Source: Competibacteraceae bacterium UBA3908
Lineage (GTDB): Bacteria; Pseudomonadota; Gammaproteobacteria; Competibacterales; Competibacteraceae
Assembly (NCBI GenBank): GCA_002391525.1
Contig: DGFE01000160.1
Span: 1-8,336, forward strand
Reading direction: 5' to 3'
Length of the DNA stretch: 8,336 bases
Part shown: positions 1 through 5,556 of the stretch, in pieces
How the letters are laid out: the number at the start of each line of letters is the position of its first letter
How positions within the stretch are numbered: position 1 is the stretch's first letter
Position numbers and translations under genes: made by a program
Notes under the pieces: generated by a model
The model's input: the letters and a program-made list of their open reading frames with translations, nothing else
What the model was told of the DNA's origin: nothing
Databases searched by the model: none

Positions 1-42
1 CTATCCTCTGCGTCGGCAGCGTCAGATGTGTATAAGAGACAG
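1..42. other. Nextera adapter with i5 index (sequencing artefact)
   Basis: Bases 24-42 are the 19-bp Tn5 mosaic end (AGATGTGTATAAGAGACAG). Bases 11-23 are the Nextera read-1 tail that precedes it. Bases 2-9 (TATCCTCT) match the Nextera i5 index sold as S503/N503. Base 10 is G where the adapter has T. This is library construct, not genome, and any open frame that runs into it picks up spurious residues. Confidence 0.97.
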
Positions 43-74
43 ATGCGGCCCTTCACGCGGCAGTGAGACGCGGC

Positions 75-617
75 TCAACCGCACCCGTTTGGGCAGAACA
101 GCGACCGGAATCCCGGCAGCCAGTCGCCGAAGAAGCGAACGGCTTCGGGATCCTGGGCCATGCCGCTGATGACGTGTTCCCCGAACGCGCCGCCACCGGC
201 GGCGTAATAGCCGAACGCCCCGCCGCCGATGGCGATGCCCCCAATCGCGCCGCCCCCCAGCGCGATTCCGCCAATCGCCAGGCCGCCGAAAGCCAGCAGG
301 CCGATGCTCAAACCGCCGATGCCGAGCAGCAAACCCGCCGCCAGCCCGCCAACCGCGATGACGCCGCGGGCCACGCCACCCAAGGCCAACACTCCCGTCG
401 CGATGTCGCCGATGGCGATGATGCCCCTGGCATGGCCGCGCATCTCGCCTTGTTCCGGATCGGGTCCCAGGGCGATGTCGTACAGGGGCAGTCCCCAATA
501 CAAGCGGTTGGAACGCTTGCGGATACCGCGATAGGGATAGCCGCGTTTTTTCAGCGTGGCGACTTCCTGCTCGAGGGTTGCGATTCGTTGTTTGAGTTGC
601 TCGGAGTCATCTTTCAT
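75..617 (-). CDS. Glycine-rich decapeptide-repeat protein of unknown function
   Basis: The protein has 180 residues when started at the ATG at 617. An in-frame GTG at 647 would add 10 residues. The ATG is preferred because GGACGG lies just upstream and MKDDSEQLKQ reads as a natural N-terminus. Residues 3-24 form a short charged coiled coil. Residues 25-60 carry a basic and aromatic patch with YWGLPLYDIALG. Residues 64-153 are about nine copies of a ten-residue unit, xGhhAhGGhA (h = hydrophobic), which is really a pentamer-type xGxhA repeat. The tail (154-180) is polar to aromatic and has two cysteines. Similar glycine-rich hydrophobic proteins occur widely as hypothetical proteins; I know of no assigned function. 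The repeat could form a beta-solenoid or a membrane-inserting region. It lies 53 bp downstream of the methyltransferase on the same strand, so it may be the last gene of that unit. Confidence 0.8.
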   Translation of the reverse strand: MKDDSEQLKQRIATLEQEVATLKKRGYPYRGIRKRSNRLYWGLPLYDIALGPDPEQGEMRGHARGIIAIGDIATGVLALGGVARGVIAVGGLAAGLLLGIGGLSIGLLAFGGLAIGGIALGGGAIGGIAIGGGAFGYYAAGGGAFGEHVISGMAQDPEAVRFFGDWLPGFRSLFCPNGCG

Positions 618-621
618 CACG

Positions 622-653
622 TTCACCGTCCGGTTTGTGACGCCCACGGTGAA
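622..653. repeat. 8-bp inverted repeat before the glycine-rich gene
   Basis: TTCACCGT (622-629) and ACGGTGAA (646-653) are perfect inverted copies separated by 16 bases. The repeat sits immediately upstream of the ATG at 617 and spans the alternative GTG at 647. It could be an operator or an mRNA hairpin near the ribosome site, but an 8-bp repeat in GC-rich DNA can occur by chance. No U-tract follows, so it does not look like a terminator of the upstream gene. Confidence 0.3.
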
Positions 654-670
654 AGTCTAGCCTCGCCCGC

Positions 671-1693
671 TTAGTCCCGCTTGCCGAAGCGGTAGTGCGA
701 TACCCCCCATTCCTCGCCACGCCGGTAGCCGAACAGTTCGGCGCAGGCCATGAAAAACACCCGCCAGCGTTGGAACCAGCGGTCCGCCTGTTCGGGACCG
801 TAGGTCTCCCGGAACAGTGTCAGGATCTCGTCCCGATGCCGGTCCTGATTGACCAGCCACGCTTCCAGGGTGCGCTGGTAGTGGCGGCCGTTGAAATGCC
901 ATTGCTCCTCCAGCGTCAGATGATCCTGAAAACACGGCAGCAAATCGCGCGACGGCATCAGGCCGCCGGTGAAGAAATACCGACCCATCCAGTTGTCCTC
1001 GCCGTCGGTCTCGAACGGATAGGCCAACCGGCGATGGGTGAAGACGTGAACGAACAGTTTGCCGCCCGGTTTCAGCCAGGCGTGAATCCGCCCCATCAAT
1101 TCCTGATAGTTGCGCATGTGCTCGAACATCTCCACCGACACTACCCGGTCGAAGCGGCGGTCGGTGTAAAAATCGTTCATATCGGCGGTGATGACCTGGA
1201 CGTTGTCGAAACCCCGCGCCCGGCATCGCGCCTCGATGAATTCCCGTTGCGAGTTGGAGTTGGACACCGCCACGATCCGCGAGTCGGGATAGAACTCGGC
1301 CATCCACAAGGTCAGCGAACCCCAGCCGCAGCCCAGTTCCAAAATGTCCTGATCGAAACTCAATTCGGCCCGCTCGCAGGACAGCGCCAGCATCGCCGCC
1401 TCGGCGGTTTCCAGATCCTTCACCTCCTCCGGCCACCAGCAGGAGCTGTATTTCAGCCGCGGCCCCAGCACCTTCTGGAAAAACCCCGCCGGCAGCTCGT
1501 AATGCTGTTCGTTGGCGGCGGCGGTGTGCAGGGCGATGGGGCTGGCGCGCAGTTCCGCGATCAACTGCTCCAGCGCCGCGTCGCCGATTTCCGCCGTGCG
1601 CAGGCGTTCGGCCAGCAGCCGACGGATACCGATCCGGGTCAGCCAGTCGGGGACATAGCCCCGCTCCATCAAATCAATCGCGGTGTCGAGCAT
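671..1693 (-). CDS. SAM-dependent methyltransferase, CFA / coclaurine N-methyltransferase-like
   Basis: This 340-residue class I methyltransferase belongs to the cyclopropane-fatty-acid synthase superfamily. The SAM-binding loop LELGCGWG is at residues 118-125, after KYSSCWW (81-87), and VSVEMFEHM (186-193) follows. The C-terminal half, with GRYFFTGGLMPS (237-248) and FFMACAELFGYRRGEEW (313-329), matches the bacterial relatives of plant coclaurine N-methyltransferases more than true Cfa. Of the bicarbonate ligands of E. coli Cfa, the Glu (191) and His (216) appear present, but Cys139, Ile268 and Tyr317 align with Ser, Phe and Phe. The substrate is unknown; a lipid acyl chain is suggested by context. 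The ATG at 1693 shares its A with the stop of the upstream DUF1295 gene (TGATG), and AAGGAGG lies 7 bases upstream, so the two genes are translationally coupled. The same reading frame is open much further upstream, but that part is out of frame with the DUF1295 gene and is not coding. Confidence 0.92.
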   Translation of the reverse strand: MLDTAIDLMERGYVPDWLTRIGIRRLLAERLRTAEIGDAALEQLIAELRASPIALHTAAANEQHYELPAGFFQKVLGPRLKYSSCWWPEEVKDLETAEAAMLALSCERAELSFDQDILELGCGWGSLTLWMAEFYPDSRIVAVSNSNSQREFIEARCRARGFDNVQVITADMNDFYTDRRFDRVVSVEMFEHMRNYQELMGRIHAWLKPGGKLFVHVFTHRRLAYPFETDGEDNWMGRYFFTGGLMPSRDLLPCFQDHLTLEEQWHFNGRHYQRTLEAWLVNQDRHRDEILTLFRETYGPEQADRWFQRWRVFFMACAELFGYRRGEEWGVSHYRFGKRD

Positions 1694-2484
1694 CAGGACG
1701 CCTCCTTCTTGGGAAACCAGGGCACGAACGCGCTGGTGCTGCGCTGATAGGCGCGATAGTCGTCGCCACGGCTGGCCAGCGCCTGTTGTTCGGTATAGGG
1801 AATGCCGGTGACCTTGAGCAGGGTGTAGAGCATCAGCGCCGGGCCGAGCAGGGTCAGCCACCACTCCGGCGAACCCCAGGCCAGCAGCGGGTAACTCCAC
1901 CAGTGCAGCCACTCGAAGAAATAGTTGGGATGCCGGGAGTAGCGCCACAATCCTGCCCGGCAGGTGCGGCCCCGATGGGCCGGATCGACCCGCCAGGTCG
2001 CCAGTTGCCGGTCGGCCAGCGCCTCGCCGCCCACCGCCAGCAGCCAGATCAGCATGGCGGCGAGCATGGCCGGCGGCGGTGGTGGTTCCGGGGCCAGCGC
2101 CACCACCAGGAACGGCACGGCGAACACGGCGGTCAGCAGCGCCTGCGCCTGAAAAAAGCCCAGGAATTTGAGTTGAGTACGCTCGCGCCAGTGGGCGCGC
2201 AACCGCTGATAGCGACCGTCCTCCGGCTTGCCGATCAACCGGTTGCGCAGGATGTAAGCCGCCAGCCGGAACGACCAGCCACCGGCCATCGCCGCCACCA
2301 GCATCCGCCGCCAGGGATCGCCGTCGGCCAGCAGGGCATAGCCGCTGGCCAACACGCCGAGACCGGCGGCCCAGGTGAAATCCACCACGCCGGCGTCGCG
2401 GGCGCGCCATTGCACGATCCAGGCGACCAGCATCAGCAAGGCCGCCACCGACCAGCCGGCGAGGAAGAGATCGAAACCGCTCAT
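1693..2484 (-). CDS. DUF1295 membrane protein, steroid 5-alpha-reductase-like
   Basis: This 263-residue multi-pass membrane protein has hydrophobic segments near residues 6-25, 33-52, 60-78, 108-132, 138-155 and 195-225. The family signature GLWRYSRHPNYFFEW (178-192) is followed by TGIPYTEQQALASRGDDYRAY (226-246; the key part is the G-Y-T-E, R-G and Y-R-Y pattern). These residues bind NADPH in related 5-alpha-reductase and isoprenylcysteine methyltransferase-type proteins. A proline run (134-138) lies in a loop. The family likely reduces a double bond in a lipid. In M. tuberculosis the relative Rv0446c lies next to the CFA homologue ufaA1. The start at 2484 has AGGA 9 bases upstream. The gene overlaps the following methyltransferase gene by one base. 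It is transcribed divergently from the DUF1475 gene. Confidence 0.94.
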   Translation of the reverse strand: MSGFDLFLAGWSVAALLMLVAWIVQWRARDAGVVDFTWAAGLGVLASGYALLADGDPWRRMLVAAMAGGWSFRLAAYILRNRLIGKPEDGRYQRLRAHWRERTQLKFLGFFQAQALLTAVFAVPFLVVALAPEPPPPPAMLAAMLIWLLAVGGEALADRQLATWRVDPAHRGRTCRAGLWRYSRHPNYFFEWLHWWSYPLLAWGSPEWWLTLLGPALMLYTLLKVTGIPYTEQQALASRGDDYRAYQRSTSAFVPWFPKKEAS

Positions 2485-2578
2485 GGTTCAGCGTCCTGCG
2501 ATGAAACCCCGCGGAACGCACTTACCGGCGTGGGCGCGGTCTGGTGAGAAGTGCGAATCGATCGCCCGGAGAACGTTC
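2485..2578. promoter_or_regulatory. Divergent intergenic region between DUF1295 and DUF1475 genes
   Basis: This 94-bp gap separates two divergent start codons, so it should hold the promoters for both the DUF1295 unit (leftward) and the DUF1475 gene (rightward). I see no convincing sigma70 -35/-10 pair on either strand and no TTGTACAA box like those at 7298-7325. A GGAAC at 2513-2517 and GTCT at 2539-2542 hint at an ECF promoter, but the spacing is too long for the usual ECF layout. Confidence 0.4.
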
Positions 2579-2917
2579 ATGCTACGCGCCACCGTCATCA
2601 TCTGCGGAATCCTGCTCGGCCTGCTCGTGGCCGCCATCCTCGTCGCCAGCAGCCACAACCACGTACTGGTCGGTTTGCGCCATGTCATCGCCGATCCGTG
2701 GGGCGTGGTCACGCTGCTGGACCTTGGCGTGGGCCTGCTGTTCATCGCCGTCTGGCTGGCGCTGGTGGAATCCAGTTTGTGGCGGGCGGCGGTCTGGATC
2801 ATCGCCCTGCTCCTGCTCGGCAACGTGGTCACCCTGGTTTATCTGCTTTGGCGGACATGCAAGGTTCGGCACTGGTCGGAACTGTTTCTGCCATCCCGTT
2901 CCAGTGATTGGCGATGA
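2579..2917 (+). CDS. Small DUF1475-like membrane protein
   Basis: This 112-residue protein has three hydrophobic helices at about residues 4-24, 42-62 and 69-91. The DPWGVVTLLD motif (39-48), a WLALVE segment (59-64) and LLGNVVTLVYLLW (79-91) fit the DUF1475 pattern of an acidic-aromatic turn followed by two helices. The ATG at 2579 is chosen because GGAG lies 7 bases upstream and the hydrophobic region starts at once; the open frame upstream has no comparable site. Its role is unknown. It is the only rightward gene inside an otherwise leftward lipid-modification block. Its last 89 bases overlap the end of the opposite-strand DUF2878 gene, so its tail (from about residue 84) is coded antisense to that gene. 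The assignment to DUF1475 is by remembered pattern, not by search. Confidence 0.82.
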   Translation: MLRATVIICGILLGLLVAAILVASSHNHVLVGLRHVIADPWGVVTLLDLGVGLLFIAVWLALVESSLWRAAVWIIALLLLGNVVTLVYLLWRTCKVRHWSELFLPSRSSDWR

Positions 2918-3392
2918 TCAGCAGCAGCGGCATCGCCAGTGTCCAGACTCCGGCGACCGCGATCAAACCGGCGAATGGATTGCCGAACGACACTCCGCCC
3001 AGTTTCGCCCCGCCGTAGTAAGCCAGCGGTCCCGCGACCGCGCCCAGCAGCGCCCCCAGTCCCAGCCGTGGTTTCAACCAGCGCAGCGAGACGTTGAGCG
3101 TGGTGGCGAACAGCATCCACATGGCGATCATCCAGTACGGCGCGAATCGCGGATGCCACTGCCCGGACGGGAAGCGCAGCAAGTCGAGGCCGGTCAGCAG
3201 CGAATCGGCGACCGCGCCCAGCAGACCGCTGAACAGGATCAGCACCGTTTCCGCCCGTGGCCGCGCCGCCCGGAACAGATGCAGGGCGACAAGCGCGGCG
3301 GTCACCACCACGCCCAGCCACGGCCAGCCATGCGCCCCGCCCAGCACGCAGGCAAACCAGCCGACCTGGAAGGCGATGATATTCAGCAGCAT
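2829..3392 (-). CDS. DUF2878 family membrane protein
   Basis: This 187-residue integral membrane protein has hydrophobic segments near 4-20, 24-40, 49-70, 85-105, 112-127 and 140-161. Features matching the DUF2878 family are GWPWLG (22-27), LGAVADSLL (58-66), the stretch from W87 to N100 ending FATTLN, and GPLAYYGGAKLG (121-132). Function is unknown, but members recur beside CFA-family methyltransferases and FAD oxidoreductases. The start at 3392 has GAGGAGG 11 bases upstream. The gene is the last of the leftward operon and is separated from the CFA gene by 108 bp that hold a hairpin repeat. The last 20 or so residues after ANHWNGM are polar, look unlike the family core, and lie in the overlap with the DUF1475 gene. 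They may be a recent read-through extension. Confidence 0.9.
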   Translation of the reverse strand: MLLNIIAFQVGWFACVLGGAHGWPWLGVVVTAALVALHLFRAARPRAETVLILFSGLLGAVADSLLTGLDLLRFPSGQWHPRFAPYWMIAMWMLFATTLNVSLRWLKPRLGLGALLGAVAGPLAYYGGAKLGGVSFGNPFAGLIAVAGVWTLAMPLLLIIANHWNGMAETVPTSAEPCMSAKADKPG

Positions 3393-3420
3393 GTCGACGG
3401 TTTCCTCCTCGAAGAGACAT

Positions 3421-3487
3421 TCTCCCCTCTCCCTTTGGGAGAGGGGTTGGGGGTGAGGGTGTCCCTTCCTTCGGGAGAGGGGTTGGA
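3421..3487. repeat. Dispersed-type hairpin repeat (CCCTCTCCC...GGGAGAGGG)
   Basis: CCCCTCTCCC (3424-3433) and GGGAGAGGGG (3437-3446) form a perfect 10-bp stem with a 3-base loop. The 14-mer GGGAGAGGGGTTGG at 3437-3450 recurs at 3473-3486, giving a partial second copy. This pattern, followed by a GGGGTGAGGG tract, is a REP-like element scattered in many gammaproteobacterial genomes. Its chance translation, PLPLGEGLGVR, often pollutes gene predictions. Here it lies between the CFA and DUF2878 genes inside the operon, where the transcript could form the same hairpin and act as a processing or attenuation point. No U-tract follows on the minus strand, so it is not a standard terminator. Confidence 0.8.
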
Positions 3488-3500
3488 GATCAGGATTCTT

Positions 3501-4787
3501 TCAGCCCAGCGCCGGCGTCAGCGGCTCGCGCCGGCACAGCGGCTTGGTCAGCAGCAGTTGCACGGTCCCAATCGCCCGTTCGCGGAAACCACCCTCGCAG
3601 TAACACAGGTAGTATTCCCACATGCGGATGAACGTGTCCGGGAAACCGAGCGCCCGCACCCGCTCCAGGTTGGCCAGGAACCGCTCCCGCCAGTGGCGCA
3701 GGGTGGTGGCGTAATGAGTGCCGATGTCTTCCAGGTGGAAAACGCGCAGATCGGTGGCCCGCGCCAGAATCTCGGCGATGGCGGTCAGCGACGGCAGGAA
3801 GCCGCCGGGGAAGATGTAGTGCTGGATGAAATCCACTTCGCTGCGGTACTGGTCGTATTTCTGATCGGCGATGGTGATGGCTTGCAGCAACATCATGCCT
3901 TGCGGTTTGAGCAATTGGGCGCAGGCGCGGAAATAGGTGTTCAGATGCCGTTCGCCGACCGCCTCGATCATCTCGATAGAGACCAGCTTGTCGTAGCTGC
4001 CGCGCAAATCGCGATAATCCTGGCAAAGCACCGTCACCCGGTCCTCCAGCCCGGCCTCTCGCACCCGTTCGCGGGCGAGTCGGTACTGTTCCCGCGAAAT
4101 GGTGGTGGTGGTGACCCGGCAACCGTAGTGGCGCGCAGCGTGCAGGGCGAATCCCCCCCAGCCGGAGCCGATTTCCAGCAGGTGATCGTTCGGATTCAGT
4201 TCCAGCTTGCGACAGATCCGGTCGATTTTCGCGACCGAGGCTTCGCGCAGGCTGGCGTCCGGGTTCGGGAAGATGGCCGCCGAGTACATCAGCGTGTCGT
4301 CCAGGAACAGGCCATAGAACTCGTTGCCGAGATCGTAATGAGCGGCGATGTTGGCGCGGCTGCCGCGGCGGGTGTTGTCGCGGCGGGCGTACAACAACCG
4401 GAACAGCGGCATCATCAGCCGGGTCAGGCCCTTTTCCAGTCCCAGCAGCGCGTCCTGATTCAACACGAAGATTCTTACCAACGCCGGCAGATCGTCGCAG
4501 GACCAATCGCCCACCATGTAACCCTCGCCGACGCCGATGCTGCCGCGCAGGGCCAGCAGCCGATAGGCGTCGAAGTCGTGAATGATCACGGTGGCGCGCA
4601 GCGGACAATCGGCGCCGGCACGACCGAATTCATGGGCGCCCTCGGCGTCGACCACCGTCACGCAGCCGTGCGCCAGTTTTTCCAGCCGCCGGAACACCGC
4701 GCGGCGCAGCCAGCGTTCGTCCCACCGGGGTCGCTCGGGTTGGGTGGGCAATTCCAGAGGGGACGACATCACCGATTCTGGGTGCAT
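3501..4787 (-). CDS. cfa: Cyclopropane-fatty-acyl-phospholipid synthase family methyltransferase (UfaA1-like)
   Basis: This 428-residue protein has an N-terminal Cfa domain (about 30-145) followed by a SAM methyltransferase domain. Motifs are HYDLGNEFY (150-158), the SAM loop LLEIGSGWGG (203-212), SIEMIEAVGERH (270-281), HYIFPGGFLPS (323-333) and EYYLCYCEGGF (391-401). The family transfers a methylene or methyl group from SAM to the double bond of unsaturated acyl chains already in phospholipids. Against E. coli Cfa, bicarbonate ligands Glu239, Ile268 and Tyr317 are kept (E275, I304, Y392/393), but Cys139 is Ala170 and His266 is Gln302. The LLQAITI sequence is typical of the UfaA1-type branch, so the product may be a methyl-branched or methyl-unsaturated chain rather than a cyclopropane. 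The start at 4787 follows GGAG and lies 4 bases after the DUF1365 stop; a second ATG at 4769 lacks a ribosome site. Confidence 0.95.
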   Translation of the reverse strand: MHPESVMSSPLELPTQPERPRWDERWLRRAVFRRLEKLAHGCVTVVDAEGAHEFGRAGADCPLRATVIIHDFDAYRLLALRGSIGVGEGYMVGDWSCDDLPALVRIFVLNQDALLGLEKGLTRLMMPLFRLLYARRDNTRRGSRANIAAHYDLGNEFYGLFLDDTLMYSAAIFPNPDASLREASVAKIDRICRKLELNPNDHLLEIGSGWGGFALHAARHYGCRVTTTTISREQYRLARERVREAGLEDRVTVLCQDYRDLRGSYDKLVSIEMIEAVGERHLNTYFRACAQLLKPQGMMLLQAITIADQKYDQYRSEVDFIQHYIFPGGFLPSLTAIAEILARATDLRVFHLEDIGTHYATTLRHWRERFLANLERVRALGFPDTFIRMWEYYLCYCEGGFRERAIGTVQLLLTKPLCRREPLTPALG

Positions 4788-4791
4788 GAAC

Positions 4792-5556
4792 TCAATTCTC
4801 CATGGGTTTACCGGATGTCGGGGGATGCGGGAAGACGGGAATTCGTTTCAGCAGCAGCCGCAGCGCTTCCCAGTAGATGGCGGCGACGACCTTGAACGTC
4901 ATGAGCGGGAAGCGGAACAGCACCCCGGCCATGTTGCGACCGTCGAGTGGCCGGCGGCGCAGGCTCAAGGTGGCGTCCAACAGGCGGAACCGGTCTTTGA
5001 AGACGTCGAGATGCACCGCCAGATGCGGTCCCGGCGGGGTCGAGTGCCAGCCATAGCGCAACGCCATCGGCATGAACGGCGAGACGTGCATGGCCTTCTG
5101 GAATTCAGCGCGCTGGTTGCCGCCGGTCTGGCCGGCCACGTCGAGGACGTAGCCGATTTTCTCACCCCAGGGGGTATTGGTGACCTCGGCGACCAGCAGG
5201 TCCAGTTGCTCGCCGTCGGGCTTAAAACAATAGTAGACGCTGATCGGGTTGATGCAGTAGCCGAAATAACGCAGATGAGTCAGCAACCGAATCGGACCTT
5301 GCGGGCGGCGGCCGGTTTGTCGCTCGGCCAGATCGCGCACGCAGCCATCGAGCGGGAGTTCGGGATCGCCGAAGTGGTCCGCGCGACGGAACCAGGCCAG
5401 CGCCGGGCGACGGGCGGACCACAACCAGCGGCCCTTGAAGGCGGTGTCGAGCTCCGCCAAATCGAGGTAGGCCATGAACAACGTGTAGCGGAACTGGTGC
5501 GGGCACGGAAAAAAGCGCCGGTGCCGCACGTGGCCGACGTAGAGGCAACTGTTCAC
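4792..5556 (-). CDS. DUF1365 domain protein
   Basis: This 254-residue protein begins VNSCLYVGHVRHRRF, the usual DUF1365 N-terminus (normally MNS). The start is therefore the GTG at 5556, not an upstream ATG in the same frame. Family landmarks are LRYFGYCINPISVYYCF (95-111), TNTPWGE (126-132), KAMHVSPFMPM (154-164) and the C-terminal IYWEALRLLLKRIP (227-240). The biochemical activity is not established; DUF1365 genes almost always neighbour the FAD oxidoreductase and CFA-like genes, as Rv0448c does in M. tuberculosis. Its start overlaps the stop of the oxidoreductase by four bases (GTGA), and its stop lies 4 bases before the CFA start, so all three should be translationally coupled. It probably takes part in acyl-chain modification or product handling. 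Confidence 0.95.
   Translation of the reverse strand: MNSCLYVGHVRHRRFFPCPHQFRYTLFMAYLDLAELDTAFKGRWLWSARRPALAWFRRADHFGDPELPLDGCVRDLAERQTGRRPQGPIRLLTHLRYFGYCINPISVYYCFKPDGEQLDLLVAEVTNTPWGEKIGYVLDVAGQTGGNQRAEFQKAMHVSPFMPMALRYGWHSTPPGPHLAVHLDVFKDRFRLLDATLSLRRRPLDGRNMAGVLFRFPLMTFKVVAAIYWEALRLLLKRIPVFPHPPTSGKPMEN

Noticed and set aside
111..428. CRISPR or tandem DNA repeat in the GC-rich, periodic glycine-rich region
   Set aside because: The periodicity is in the protein code; DNA units vary and there are no constant repeats with unique spacers.
22..498. Leftward arginine-rich open frame ending LSLIHI
   Set aside because: It is out of frame with the glycine-rich repeat gene on the same strand, and its last residues are translated adapter.
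1694..2521. Upstream extension of the CFA-like methyltransferase frame to 616 codons
   Set aside because: The extra part overlaps the DUF1295 gene in another frame, is arginine- and glycine-rich with no motif, and the ATG at 1693 has a strong ribosome site.
2513..2544. Possible ECF sigma promoter GGAAC...GTCT before the DUF1475 gene
   Set aside because: The spacing between the elements is several bases longer than the usual ECF arrangement, and GGAAC is frequent by chance.
3424..3446. Rho-independent terminator at the CCCCTCTCCC hairpin
   Set aside because: The stem is strong, but no run of U follows on either strand and the sequence matches a dispersed repeat better.
2544..4895. Long rightward open frame of 783 codons
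   Set aside because: It runs antisense to the DUF2878 and CFA genes, which have clear family motifs and ribosome sites. It includes the chance PLPLGEGLGVR translation of the hairpin repeat. High GC content makes such shadow frames common.
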